The notes: generated from the sequence alone by a model not told the origin. A DNA stretch of 64,000 nt from Carallia brachiata (GCA_021464245.1 JADCRB010000114.1:3410001-3474000); one strand, 5' to 3'; positions 33,416-47,578 are shown, counted from the first letter of the stretch. Numbers and translations: made by a program.

Positions 33416-35820
33416 GGTACAGGACCATCTCTCATACACGGCTTCATCTGGCCAACCTGCCAAAAGGCTTCCTCCTCTCCCATGCTATCTTGTGAATCTA
33501 GCTAGGGGCTAAGCCACTCGCCTTGATTGATTACAAAACCATGCATTGTATTGGACTGACATTCAGTTAATAACGGTTATGGTCTAGTTGTTCAAACAAC
33601 ATAATTATTGTCGCCTAAATATTTTCCAAGGTTTGTTTGTTTCGGTGGAAGCATGAGAGAGTAATCAATTGTGGCTAAGCAAAAATTCACCCAAACCCCC
33701 TCTTTCATTTTGTGCGTATGTGTGTAATCAATATTTTTTATAAAATTACTATACTATTTTTCCAAAACACATGAATAATGCGAGTAGAAAGAGGAAAATG
33801 GAATTTACTACTAGTGAGACTTGATCGCTTTGAAAGAAAGGACAATAATTGAAGCTCACAAAAACACTTTGTTTACTTCAGTTAAGGCACCAATGATGGG
33901 GAGTCTCGAACCTAGTGGAGTCCATCTTTCCACGTCCAAAATAAACGAGGTTGTAAAAGCTTGGAGCCATGTTATTGTCCCCATTACAGAATCTATGTTT
34001 TTCTCTTCCAGCCAAGCAACCTTCTTCTCCTTCTTTTAAATGGATTCCAACTCATTCCACCATAGATTCCATGCCAAGTGGTGGGTTCCCTTTCAAAAAC
34101 CTAACCAAAGGCAAGACAAAGTAATCTCCAAGAGAAACACAATGTGTTTGTGAGAGAGATAGAAAATATGTCCTTTTATTATTTAGAGTTATGCTGCATA
34201 ACTTCAATTTAATAGTAATAAATAGTAACACATTTTCATCTAAAACATTTGATAATTTTTTTTTAATCAATTCAATTATATAACAGTTCATACTACTTTG
34301 TTATTATTTCCAAGGTATGTGAAGCCACTAAGATTTTTTCTCCTATTTGAGGTGTGGGTCTCCTCTAAATTTTAGCATCCAATTGGGCATAAGCTGTTCT
34401 TATGTTTATGGGCAATGACTATGCTACCTTGCCTAGGTTCTAACCAATGTCATTACAAGTTAGCTTGCCTAGTTGAAAACATCTTTTGATATTATTTTTA
34501 ATACTTGAGATCGACACCATGCTTAAAATGTGTATCATCTATTCTGCGGGTTATGGTTTATTAGATTGTTCAATGTACCGAAAAAGAAAGAAACCAATTC
34601 CTTGTTAGGCTAATGGTTAAATTTTGCTTGTGGGGTCTGTAAAGATGATCTATAACAACCCTTCTCCGTTGAAGTTTTTGCACGTACATAAAGCATATAG
34701 CTAGACATTGCTTTTGGTGAATGGAAAAATCTTTATTCAATTCTTAAGTATGATGAATGTGTTTATGATTTGCTTCAATGAAAGTAGAGATTAAATTTAT
34801 TAAATTGGTGTCAATTATGTCCTATTGTGGCGCCAACTCATATTATATTAGTAAAAAGAGCATCCCTAACGGACATTGAAATTCTTCTAGTGTATCCCCC
34901 TCCTTGTTTGAGAAAAGGGTGTATGTAGATGCGTGGTATGCAAAGAAGGAGACAGGTTTAGCACATGAGACAAGTGAATAGATTACTTCAATGATTGTTG
35001 TTTAATTTTCTCAAGGTATCACTCCTACACCCAATAAATTGACTCTGAACTGCAACGAAGAATATCTTGAATTATTGATCATAGCCAGCCTAGCTAGTTC
35101 TTCAAAATATAAGAGAATCCATTCATCATCATCAATGAATTATGCTTTTAGCATGCATTAAGTTAATTAAGGACAGCTATTAATAACTTTCCTTATTGAA
35201 AAGCGAATCTTGGTAGAATAGAAAACTTTTTTGAGAAGGGGAGAAATAAAAGAATGACATTTCCTTCTGGAGTTTACGATTCCCTATAAGTTGCAACAAT
35301 TATTGTCCTTTGTTCACAATGGAAGGCATAAAAAAACTAGCTTACTACAATTTAATTATTGTCCTTGTTAATTATGCTTAATTGCATCTCCTTGATAATT
35401 GTTACATCCATGCTTAAAGGTTTTTTTTTTTTTTCTGGTAAGCGAAATTTTGTTGCGGTACAAAATAAGTTAAGAGGGTTTTATTGCATGGTTATACGTA
35501 TGTGATTAAATGTATGGTCATACTTCTCTTTTTAAAAAAAAAAATAAATTTTAAATATATTCAGTATTACTCTAAATATACTTAATATTACCTTTAAACA
35601 TTAATTTTTTTAAAAATTTATTTTTTTATGTTATTGAGAAAACATTTATAAATGTCTGGCTGTACACTTTTTTTCCAATTTAAGAATACAAAGATTACAA
35701 GAAACTTGACTCTGATTTGACCAAAGGCAATTCCCATTTGATGTCCTGGTATTTTCTGGCTCAGACATAATAAAAAATAATAATAATAAAGAAGAGAGAG
35801 ATACGACCAAAAAACAAAAA

Positions 35821-35824
<4 letters not shown>

Positions 35825-35851
<27 letters not shown>
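35825..35851. repeat. (GA)n microsatellite
   Basis: Uninterrupted alternating G and A, 13 repeats, flanked by imperfect GA-rich sequence. Confidence 0.9.
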
Positions 35852-35862
<11 letters not shown>

Positions 35863-36789
35863 GCCAAGCGAGTGAAGTTGTTGGTGTCAAATAAAGATAT
35901 AAAGAAAAAAAAGGGATAGCATGGTGCTAAATCTTATTAAGTTATACACCTCATATGCTCCACTTTTGACTCAGCAAGCACGAGATAAAACTAAAAGAGG
36001 CATGTTTATACCTCAATATGGGGCCTGCACATTACACAAATTTCCAATGATCCAATCATAAACAGATACGATTATCTTATCTGCAAATTGTGGCCTTTTA
36101 AAGAAACTAAAATGATAAAGTCCATCAACCTCTTTCTAGCATGGCATTGCCGGTAGATTATCTTATAACAAATGGGTGTCCTTCACCTTCAGTTACAAAA
36201 AATAGAGTTAATACATTTGAATTGAAGTACATGTCTACCATAGTGCAGCAGTCCATTCAGCAAGGTCAGAAATGTATTGGAAACAAAATGTTTTCCACCC
36301 ACAGCATGCGAGAAAGGAAGAGATCATGACAATTGCTTCGCTTGAAGCCACCAGATTATAACATGGCTTTAAGTCTGGTTACCTTTCTGACACAAAATAA
36401 TGCTCTTCCATTCTAAGATTTTTGTAATTCCTTTTAACATATGACAGACATTGTGCACCAAAGAAAGCGGTCTCTAGCAGAAGTGAGGGTACACTTAGGT
36501 TGGCAATCAGTAGTATAGTTCAAGGGCTTCTCTTCACTGCTCGAAAGCATACATTATCTCAAGCAGGCTTTAATTTTATGGACTTGCACATGTAGATTGT
36601 AGAACATTGCGACAATTGACCATCTGTCAGCAAATTATATTTAGTTATATAATGCATATTCGAGATGTTTAGTTAGTTCGCTTTGGCCTCCAAATTGTCA
36701 GTTGCATGCATAGAAGAAACCAGCAAGATACAACATTATCATGATGCCCCAATGCTACGCCTATCATATTATTCGTACCTCAGTTGAAC

Positions 36790-36793
<4 letters not shown>

Positions 36794-36821
<28 letters not shown>
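36794..36821. repeat. (GT)n microsatellite
   Basis: Fourteen uninterrupted GT repeats. Confidence 0.9.
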
Positions 36822-38239
36822 TAGATAATATGGAATTATTCCCTTGTTATGCTCTATAATTCATTTAAGTGAGGAGAATTACACCAAAATAAGAAACGTG
36901 GATCACCTATGACCCATATCATATGTTTGTGATGGATATTGACTTTATGTATGTTAGTCTTCTATTTGTAATAATTAATCTATGAGCAAGACCACAGAAT
37001 TACTAATGATGGGCAGGACATGGGTCTGAAATATATACTGTTAAGTCACTTTACAGCGGAGTCTTTGAAGCAGCCTTTTTCATATTGTAAAAGTAGCTGC
37101 CTTAATTCATTCATGAAAAATAGATATGTATACATTCTTTCGAGCTTCTCAATTCATGTAATAATATACACATATATAGAAATTTTTAATTTAATTTATA
37201 TTTTTTTAGTGAGTATAATTTAATTATAATTTTATATTACACAAATAAGTAGGATTTATTTAAATAAAAAAACAAAAATATATTTTATATGGCATTAAAT
37301 CGTGAATGAGTTTTACTTAAAAAAAATTGAGGAAAAGAAAATCACTCCATTCTAATGAACTTCTTTTCCATTTGACTATGTTGTTTTCTAAAAAGAATTT
37401 TTAAGTTGCGCGGATCTTTAAGAGATTGGTATTAGCATTTAGAGATTTTTATATAATTTAAAGGACTTGAACATACTTGATCTCCTCGGGAGGTTTATCC
37501 TAAACAAAATTTGATTGGAGAGATCATTTAGAAATGCAAAATGAAAGAACTAAAAAAAAAAAGAAGAAGAAGAAGAAAGAGAAAAATTATGAGGCTCGAA
37601 GTTGTCAACTAATCTACCCTGTTGTAGATAGCCATAGATAGCTGACTAATTTATGTCTAAGTGGTTGACTTGGTGTGTTTAAGTGAGAAAGAAACTAAGG
37701 TACAGTTGGAACTTGGACGAGACGTATACATGTTCGTATCAAATGCTAATTGATATGGTCTCCTTCTTATGATCAAGGCTCCAATAACTAGTTATCACAA
37801 ATTGCACCGTAAAATGCTTTTGAAAATTACTCCAATAAATTGCTTATGCCTGCAATTTACAGCTATTTTTTTAGTTTAGTAACCTAATATTGTGCATTTA
37901 TGGGCAATATTGTCACGGTTGGTATTTCCAGGTGCGTGTGTGGGAGAGAGAGAGAGAGAGTAAGAAATAAAAATCCTTGCATTAAAACAAACTCACAAAA
38001 TTACAAATAATTATCCCTGTACAGAACTAGTTAAAGATGTACAAGGCCTTTCAACCCAGGAAATAATTCCAACTGTCCTTTTCCTCTTTCCCTTTTGGCC
38101 CAATTCTCTTTTTTCGTGGGTCTTAATAATTTCATATTCTTGAAGAATAAATTGCATAGCCTGATCCCAACATTAATTACACTTGTTAAAGGGGTGGCGT
38201 ATAATGTTCCTGCTCCTTACACTCTTCATCATTAATTGA

Positions 38240-40917
38240 TCACAAAGATAGACGCTTCCACTCAACCAGACGTTGCATAAAATCCATAACCTGTAGAAAA
38301 TAATAAGAAAATAGAAAAATGTGAGGAGTGAACAACACAGACGTACATGCAAAACTGAAGTAAAAATTGATTAACAAGAGTGTCAGTGTCACAACTGTTG
38401 GGATACTTGCCTCAGTGGGTTCCTGTAGAGAATAAGATGCCCTTGTGTCCTTAGGAAATTTGGAGACAAGTATACCAAAACCTTGTCCTCTTTCTCTTAA
38501 AACCTGATCACAACACAATATATAGAGAAAAACATATATTAATATCAAATTTTTTTAAAGTGCTATTTTTTTTTTTATTTGTTGATCCTCCAAAGCATTG
38601 GATACCTTGAATGCATCTTCATCTGTTCGATCATCTCCAATATAAACAGGAAAAACATCTTTGCAATTGGCGAATCCTACGAAAGACCAATTTTTAAATC
38701 TTAAGATCCATTCAAGAATACGACATAATAACTATCATGGTCAAGATGCAATGTTCAAGTGAATAAAATATTCTAGTGGGAGATATGGCCTACATTGAGA
38801 CACTTTATGTCTAATGCTTAGTGGTATTCTAAGTTTGGACTACATTAAAAATGTCCCTCAAGCCTCATCTCACTTTAAATTAATTGAGGAAGAATGTGTG
38901 CTTTGGTGCAATTAATAATGCTCTGAACAGTAGTAGAACTCACCCAGAGACTCTAACAAAAATTCAAGAGCCTTCCCTTTGTCCCATTTAATGGTAGGGC
39001 GTACTTCCAGGACCTGTAGTGGACAAAAGTAATATGCAAAGTAAGATGCCTCTCTTAATTCCATGCGCTAAAATTAAAAAACCAAAGCGATTATTGCAAC
39101 AAATCATTAGATGCCATTTTACACACACCTTTCTTCCTTGAGTTAGTAGAAGCTTTGGGTACTTTTTTAGCACTGACTTGACTACATGTGCCAGTTCACT
39201 CCATTTCTGTATTTTTCACGAATAAATTAGTTAACGTAGGATTCATGCTTCAAAATGAGTAAAGAATTGTTAAAAAAAAAAAAAAAAAACAAAGCAATAA
39301 TAGAGCCGTATATAACAGTTCAACGATTCCTACCTTCTCGTCAACACAGCGGAAATGCACTGATACACAGAACTTGTTGTTTTCCACCTTTGCTCCAGCA
39401 GTTGATTTGGTTTTCTCTACTAGTTCCTTGTAAACCTAATGGTTACAGGTCGGTGAGAAAACATCTTTTTCCAGGTCCTTTGATTAAATTAACCAAAGTT
39501 TATATATATAATTACGTACAAAGATCTGTCCTAGAACACAAACCTCATCAATCATGGGAAGAAACTCACTAGCAGGTTGGAAGATGAGTGCTTCATTAGT
39601 CTGACAGAAAAAAAAAAAAAAAAAAAAACAAATGCAAAAGAAGCATTCAGAATATGGGAAATCGAATTTTATTGCTTGCTTGTGGAGGAGTAAAACATAT
39701 ACCAAGATGAGTGATAAAGCTCACTCACTTTCTTGTATTTGGAGGCTTTTGCTGGTCCCTTAATGTCCATTCCGTGACTGCCAGCATAGTACAGCTCTGC
39801 TAAACGTACAAAGTTATAGACCTACAACATGTTGTGGGAAAGGGAACAAATTAGCCAAACCCAGAATCAACAATCAAGCAAAAGGATCAGAATTTTAAAA
39901 GAAAGTGAATGGGACTCATCTGCCACAATATATAACATCAAACAACAACCGTTTACAGATTTCAAAATGTACCTTGTCTAGGCACCTCCCGGTCACTATA
40001 GCAGTAGGAAAACACTTGGCAAGCTTTCTCAATGTTGCTCTCATCTGAGTTAACATAAACGTTAAAATTTCAGTAAAATAAAAAAATACATAAATAAATA
40101 AATAAAGTGAAAGTAGGGCAGAGAAGATTGAATCGTGAAGAGAACTAATAACCTTCTTGGACATGAAAGCACGATCTGGGTCATCAACAATGGGAGAAAG
40201 TGTACCATCGTAGTCCAAAAACATAACAATTTGCTTTCCTTTTGAGGCGTCAACTATCTGCTCAAACATGTCCAAGGCGGACGGATGTTGAATCTGAAAA
40301 TACCCATCGAAAACAAAACCAATGAACGATGTCTTCCGACCATTGTAAGTAAAACCATACCATAATGACTATTGAAATGATTGCTGTTGTTTCTTTTCTT
40401 TTGAAATGATTGCTGTTGTTTCTTTTCTTACTTCCTTTTTCCTCTACTCACCATCCATGAGTTTTGGTCCTCCGCAAGAGAAGGTGCGGACTTGATACGG
40501 GTAGGGGAAGAAGCTCTCATTGAGTCAATCCAAGCATTGACTCTTGCTCCCCCATTCATCTCAAGATTTTTCAGAATTTGCTTCCTTGAAATGGCGATGT
40601 ACCGACCAGGCACGGCAGCCGCCCCAGGTTTATGCCCCGCCGTTGTGGTGGTGAAGATAGAGGAGTTGGATACTCGCACTTTGATTGCCAGACCGGATTT
40701 CTTGTCAGACACCACTACATTTTGGTTCGTCATGTTGCTCCGAATTCGCTACAGGAGTAACAAACACAAAGACAATATTATTATTATTATTCTTCTCAGT
40801 ACACTATAATTATCAGAGGCCCCAGTTGATCAAGATTGAAATACAAAGAATCAAAACAGACCCATTTGAGAAAACTACAGTTCTGATATGATAGATAGAT
40901 ACCTCAGCAGATACCAT
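38240..40917 (-). CDS. TPP: Trehalose-6-phosphate phosphatase
   Basis: Converts trehalose-6-phosphate to trehalose, setting the level of this sugar signal; HAD-superfamily enzyme. Coding exons on the minus strand: 40917-40903, 40748-40452, 40293-40153, 40044-39973, 39821-39729, 39600-39544, 39435-39334, 39206-39129, 39013-38944, 38676-38606, 38503-38411, 38290-38240. They join in frame to 379 codons, or 369 from the second ATG at 40733, where many relatives ([10 protein letters not shown]...) begin. Numbered from that second ATG, motif I is [14 protein letters not shown] (120-133) with nucleophile D121, then FPTAIVTGR (153-161), [13 protein letters not shown] (176-188), [13 protein letters not shown] (279-291) and [12 protein letters not shown] (310-321). 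The N-terminal ~90 residues are variable, as in the family, but keep [17 protein letters not shown]. No stops or missing catalytic residues. The intron after 38411 begins with GC (GAG|GCAAGT); all others are GT-AG. The upstream ATG at 40917 is the first in the leader and has a strong context, with an in-frame stop before it. Confidence 0.95.
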
Positions 40918-41450
40918 AGTAGCGACGGGCTAGAAGAATAACAAAACAGAGAAACAGAGGAAAGTTGAACAGAGTGCTCTGTTTAAGACTCCTTTAGACT
41001 TCAAGATGGCAAAGAGACAACAAAAATGTGTGTATGAGAGAGCGAGAGAGAGAGAGAGAAAGAGAGAGGGAGGGAAGCAAAAGATTTGCGAGAAAGAATG
41101 AGAGGGAGAGAATGCAACTGCTTGTTGGAATGTGAGAGAGAGACAGAGCCCGAATGGTCCGTTTTATGGACACAACCATACGCTAAAAGACGAAAGAACC
41201 TTAGGAGGTGGCTAATGCCACCATCAATCTAAAACTCCAAATTTTGGACCCCACAGCAAAAAAGAGTGGGCCCACTCCCTGAACCCCTAGGGGGGACCCA
41301 TCACACCACCCCCCCTCCTTCTTGGTCCCCACCAGGCACCACCACCAACACCACCACGGCCTTGGCACATAGCCGTCCTCTACAACTTCTTTCCTTCGCC
41401 AGCTGATGTCCTTTCGCCGACTCAATTTTCATGGGTTTCTACCACGTGTA
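40918..41450 (-). promoter_or_regulatory. 5' leader and upstream region of the TPP gene
   Basis: The transcript leader is probably within 40918-41160. It is CT-rich on the minus strand ((GA)n on the plus strand at 41038-41066) and has no ATG before 40917. A possible TATA-like CATAAAAC lies near 41162-41169. Further upstream is a C/ACC-rich patch on the plus strand (41280-41360) and a perfect G-box CACGTG at 41443-41448, consistent with ABA or stress control. Roles are inferred from position only. Confidence 0.45.
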
Positions 41451-43991
41451 CACTCTCCAATTAAACCCGGCTGACCCACCAGGCCACCACCCAATGGCTA
41501 TTTGTAACTGTAGAGCTGTATTAAATATTACGTAATAAAATATAGAGAATAATAAAATTATGAGTACGATTAATTGAATTTTTTTAAAATAAATAAATTA
41601 TTATATATTAATAAATAAATTATATAATTATTAATTAAAATTAAACTGTATGATAAATCTTCCTGCTTTTTCTTCTCAATAAATTCAACATGGAATTACT
41701 AACAGTCACTAATCGGTTCTATTGTTGTGGGATGATAAAAATACAAGGAAGTTAGATTAGTTAGATTAGTTGAGTGTTTAAGTCCAACATATGTATGAAC
41801 AGTTGTGGAAAGGATGTGCGCCTTTATCGCACGCAAATGTCGCCTGTATCAAAATGTGTAAAAAATATATAAAGAGGACGTGTGTCAAATAATTTTAATA
41901 AGAATTAACTAAAAGTTTATTTCTATATTTTATATCACTTGAACCCCTCTATTTATCTTCCTGAGGAGATGTTTGATTTTAAATTATGGTGTGAATAAGA
42001 TAAGCACCTTATATATGTTAATGTGTCGTAAACGATCTACATTTTAGGATTATCAAGAGTAAGCACTGAGACACATTGAATTATTTATGTGGTTCAATGT
42101 AAAAATGACTTAAAAATTTTTGAAGATATTATATACGATAATTTAAAGTGTACTAATAAATAGTTGGTAAATTATAACATAATCAATAAATATCTTTTTA
42201 TTCTACTAATTATGCTGAATAATCTAATTTATATTCGTTACCTATTGTGGGATACCCCTCGGGTGTGAAAGCGTCAAAGTTCCTTTCTCCCATCCAGCGT
42301 GTGGTCACCAATTATATTGGGTTTACTCAAAACGCCCCTTGTAATGTTGGATCGAAACCAACGACTGGGACAGTAGCACATCGAAGTTGTGCGAAACCAG
42401 TTGCGATTCTTAATATATTAATAAGAAAGTTTTAACCACCAGTGCTGTTTTGTGTTACTAGGTGGTCAATTGGGTTTTTGACTACTCATAAACTCGTTTA
42501 TCAGAATTAGACATTTAACTCTCAAAAATAGAGTTCTAAGTTCCTAACAGTTGAAGTGTCTCATAACTCGTGAGGGACAATTAATTTGTTTATTCAACAT
42601 TTGATTTGGATAGCAATTGGAATGCTCTTTTATGAAATCATTTAGAATTGGTGATGATACATTCACTATAAGGACTATGCGTTCAGATTGCTCATTTTGC
42701 TCAAGGACACTATACAGAAACATTGTATTATGTAGTTTTTGAGTCATTACTTTGTCGGATGTTTCATTATATATTTGATGCAATCGATTGCATAGAAGTA
42801 TCAAATTTGAGATTACTGTTGTTTTCCTACTTCTTAGCTGTTTCTTTTAACAAAATGAATTCAGTCAGGGAAGCTTTATAAGATTTCTTATCCATAACTA
42901 TCGTAAAAACTAATTTATATGCTATCTTTACACTACACAGAAGAAGAAACATATACTCTTGAATATAAAAACAACGAAAATCTCTTGCCATGAAAATAGC
43001 TGTTTTTCCATTAAAAAACTAATTTTTTTGGTATTTGAAAAAAAAAAAACTGATTTAATTTGATCAGTTCCTTGATGAGTATATCTAAGTTATCTGCTGC
43101 TTTAATTTTACCCTAAAAAGTTAACATATTGGGCAATCTTTAGGCATTTCAACATGACGTAAATTGGTCAACTGTAACACTATGTGACCCAAAAAATTTG
43201 TTGGAGGAACTTAAAACCGAATAGAGTATTATCCAAAGAGTGTATACAAGCCCATGAAATAGGATGTGGATTATTCTGTTCAACTGGGTGAACTGAAATA
43301 TTTTCACCTTTCACAGAAAGGCTGGAAAGTTCACGAGAGGTTTGTTAATAAGGGTTGTAAGCAGATGAGTTCGGTAAATTTGATAATTTTCATCATTCGC
43401 CCTTTTATTTGTCGATTTTTGGGCAAATAGCATCGTTGGATCCAAGAAAAGAAAACAAAAAACACTAAAATAAAATGTTGCTTCTCACTATGAAATATGA
43501 GAGAGAAAATTTTTCAAACATTTGGCCTAAAGTTATGTAATTAAAAATTTAACAAAGAAAATCATATGATCCATATGTGTTTGTTTAGCGTGTTGGTTGT
43601 GGATGAGTCATGAATGGATGCGGGCTGTGACAATTAGTTGCTGTTAGTCTCATGAGTATTGATGATGCTGGAGTTGGTAGTGCCTTATACTAATTCTTAA
43701 TATGAACTTTAGAGTGGTTGGACACTCTTTAAAGGCAAGGTGAAAACTGAAATGTTAGTATAGACGCAGGCTAATATGTGGATTTAAGGTTGGGCCAAGC
43801 ATGCTTGCAGTATGTTCATTGAATCTGCATTAGATAGAATGTGGATTTGGGCCTCTTGGCCCAGATAGATTGTTAAGTGATAACTAAGTCTACGCGGCTA
43901 TCAAGTCTCATATAAATATATTGTTTTGAGTATATTTTTCTGAACATATGTCAGTGATTAATATATTTGTAAGTACTATTTATCCATTGAA
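41451..43991. other. Intergenic
   Basis: No recognisable gene. The 42240-42435 segment is GC-balanced with a 62-codon frame that matches no family I know. The minus-strand frame at 42804-42544 is also unassigned. The rest is AT-rich. Confidence 0.4.
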
Positions 43992-44061
43992 TCTCATATT
44001 GTCTAAATATTATTACATGAGCAATTAACATAAGATGCAATAATATTTAGATAATATGAGA
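43992..44061. repeat. Inverted repeat with 23-base arms (hairpin)
   Basis: Arms at 43992-44014 and 44039-44061 are complementary over 23 bases with a single mismatch, which would be a G-U pair in RNA, around a 24-base loop. The left arm starts tctcatattg and the right arm ends aatatgaga. The short arms and loop are in the size range of a miRNA-like precursor, but the AT-rich context also fits a MITE remnant. Confidence 0.75.
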
Positions 44062-45902
44062 TTAATATTTAGACCATATGGTCCAAGCGATGGTCAAGTT
44101 TATATGACTACTAGGTCTCATATGTGAATCGACAAGTCTCATATAGTTGCCCGTTAACAGGTGCAATCTGTCCATGTTGTTTTGAGTGGGGTGTGCAGCG
44201 AAAGTAGGTAGGTGTAAATTGACCAAAAAGCTAGGAATTAACATCAATTGTGATTTTATTGGGCACAAATGAAATGATTAGAATTCACTTGAATATGGTT
44301 TAACTAATTAAAAAATTAAGGTCTATGTATAAGATTATGTGTTTGAAATTAACTCTACAAGATTGTAATGCTCTCTCTAACCAAACAATGAAATAGCGCG
44401 GCTACATTTTTATTTTTATTTTTTAAAAAAATTCCTCGTCGTCTCTGTGGGGTGGGGTTAACTAGTAAATCCGTTCCTATGCGGCAATGCCCACAAATCA
44501 AATCAATCATAAAATATTTCGGTTTCTCTCTCCGCGTGCAAGGGCAACCCACCGTTTGCTTTTTAAGTCGGCCCACACTTTGACACGTGAATTTACCGTG
44601 GTGCTAGCCACCTGGCCACACTTTCCGCTTGGCGGTTTTTTGTAAACATCCTGTTCCGTGCCAATTCATGCCGACATTCAAATCAAATGTACACTCAAAT
44701 GAAATGTCATTTGGCTGTTTGAAGCCAAATCCAACAATTGGCCAGTCTTCGGTCAAAAAAATAATTGGTAGGCCTTCATAGAGTCAGGAATGAAAGACCA
44801 ATAATCAACACATCGTCTCGTTAATCATGGGAAGCCTGTTCCTTTGGGTGACGGAAGCCAAGTGTGAAATGCCAGAGTTTACGGACTTGCAAATCACAGA
44901 GCTACAGAAACATTTACGGTCAATCCCGAGTTTATGGTATGGATTGCTTTCTCTACATATCGTTCGATTAGACCCACACAATGAGGTTGGTTGAGGATTA
45001 ATCATTCGACTAGACTCACTCGGACGGTAAGTCTACTTTTATGGGAGTAAATAAGTAAAGTTTATTATAATAATTATGTCGGTATTGTATTTATAAGTGT
45101 TATAATCAATATATTTATAAGTATTTTTTTGTGCTGAAAAAGAAAAAAAAACTAATTGAAGATTTATCCGACTTGTTAAGTTAAAGCATTGGCCGAGTTG
45201 TCCGAGAAAAAGCATGAAATATTCGGGATTACACTCAAATGTGCAAATGGCATGCAGTCCAGCTAATATAAAAAGAGAAATACTTGGTGGTATTTTTAAG
45301 TAGGATTAAAATAGCATTAAAATAATACTAGTTATCGGATGATTGAACTTGAAAAAAAATATGAATAAATTGTTAGATATTATCGAATAATTTACTCAAT
45401 TATTTTAGTTCTACTTAAAAATTGATTCCTCAAACAAAAATTGGTTATTGTGCATATAGTTCTCAAATTACAACCATATCCAATGATCCCACATGCAGCA
45501 TGTTAACGACAATGGTAGGATTAAGGACCCAAATTTTCAATTCGAACATAAAAATGGTCTGAAAATTTAAGGTCAACTCAACGATCCAATATTTTCTTAA
45601 GAGAATAAAATAAGTAAATAAAAAATTCTAATATTTGAATCATATATTTTATGTAAAAATAGTAGTTGCTACAATTTTAACTATCGATCTCATGAACATT
45701 TTTTAAAAGGAAAATAAGATTATTATTTAGTATTTCCTTTTACTTTTAGTTATTACTTTATTTATATATCCACACCAAATACGTAGATTTATACATATTA
45801 CACATGCACATCACTTTGCCTTTATATATTTACCAATATGTATTACATTTAATTTTTTTCAATTTTGAATATTTTACTATTTTATGCTAATTTTAGATTG
45901 TT

Positions 45903-45946
<44 letters not shown>

Positions 45947-47578
45947 TCTCTGTGTGTGTGTGTGTGTGTATTTGAAATTGTATACATGTATGTATATATT
46001 ATTTGCATAAACACACATGAATACATGTGTATATAGAGCCACATTGTACAAATACTATAAAGATATATTGTAAAAAGCATTCAAAAATTTAATTAGTCAT
46101 ATGTCTTATGTACTTGTATAGTTTTTATAGAAATTAATATATTAAAATATATAACAACATATTATGACCTATTCTAATATATTATCAAATAAAAAATTGG
46201 TAAATAAATTTTAAAAAATATCATATAATTTGTTGAACAATCATCACCTAAAAATATCCTAAATGTGACAGTGATAAAAACAATTTGACTCAAAAATAAT
46301 TTAAACCTGAAATGACCCGATGTGAAACAATTCAACCCCTCTAATTGTGGATGCGTGACCTTTTTTTTTTTTTTTTAACTAATTAGCGAAGCTAAAAACC
46401 AATTTGACAAAGAAAAAAAATGACAAGATTATTCCAGATGGTTATTAAAAATAGAAGAAGAATATTATTTATTGAAGTCAAGTTTATATACAATGATTTT
46501 GAAGTTACCATAATTATATTAAAAATGATACATAGACATTGGGTATTTTGACGTGAAAATCATTTAGGTGTCAGGACAATATGCATTCAACAGTAGATAT
46601 TCGACATATCCAGAATGTTCAAAATATTATAATATCAATAGAATAGGTTATATCATGTCTGTAAACAATAAGAGAAAGTTATGTATTATTTATCGTCTAT
46701 TCTTAATTACAAACAACATAATCTCATTCAATGTGAAAAATTATTAAATATAATTTGACTAATTTTAATAGTATAATTTTATAAATAGAGTGAAATGAAT
46801 GTACATATATATATGTATATATTAGTGGTAACAGAATGTGAAAATGGATTTTTGTACTTATTTTGGTTTAAAACAGTGTATATAAGCCTGGAAAAATTTT
46901 CCTTATAATATTATTTCAACATTACAGCTTAGTCGTGATTTGAGATTACGACTTTTCCTGCTGCAATGTAATGCTAAATAAAAAAAATAAAAATAAAAAT
47001 AAAAATTTGATATTACAATGTCTTTGAACTTCAAATACGTACCATAATAAATATCCTTGCAAAAAAAAAAAAAAGAAAAAAAAATGATATATACCGTACT
47101 GTAAAATTACAGAAGAAACCTACATGAATATCTATCTCTAACTTTGGGATTGATCAAGAAATAAATAAATTAGCAAGAGAAGCTCACTCTTCCATAATAT
47201 AAATAATTAATAAGTATAAATTGAACCAGAGTCACATAATAAAATAATTGTTTTTAATTTTATAAACTTAATAATTATTTTTAAAATTAAAACTCGGGAC
47301 CTAAATCATTTTTGTACATTTTGAAGTCCATTTCATATCAACCCAAACATGGACACGTCTCGCCCACATCCTATTCGTGATTACTTTCAAGTGGGATTCA
47401 AAGGCCATAGCCATGGCGAACCAAGCTGCTTTTGGAGATTCCAGAGCACTGAAGAGCAATACAAGTTTCATCGTCAGGTACGTAGAACCTAACCAATAAA
47501 CAAGTGTCAACTAACTGAAAATAACTGTCAGGCCGAGTACTCCCCTTAACTTTCGGTTGAAAATGGGACCCCATAAAA
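44062..47578. other. Intergenic, AT-rich, with microsatellites
   Basis: No recognisable gene. It includes an (AT)n tract at about 45908-45939 followed by (TG)n at 45950-45968, and A-runs at 47061 and 47575. A short exon-like frame with a good start context (GCCATGGCG at 47411-47419) and a GTACGT donor (47480) was seen but has no continuation. Confidence 0.4.
45908..45968. repeat. Compound (AT)n-(TG)n microsatellite
   Basis: About 16 AT repeats, a short interruption, then about 9 TG repeats. Confidence 0.85.

Larger units (their letters stand above)
33420..38239. other. Intergenic, with microsatellites
   Basis: No recognisable gene. It contains a (GA)n tract at 35825-35851 with purine-rich flanks and a (GT)14 microsatellite at 36794-36821. 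A GA patch at 37946-37959 leads into the 3' flank of the trehalose-6-phosphate phosphatase gene (~37960-38239, on the minus strand). Confidence 0.45.

Noticed and set aside
42247..42435. 62-codon frame in a GC-balanced patch
   Set aside because: No recognisable family and no acceptor or donor linking it to other exons.
47411..47479. Short exon-like frame starting MANQAAFGDSRALKSN with a GTACGT donor
   Set aside because: Good start context and donor, but no second exon or family was found; a candidate only.
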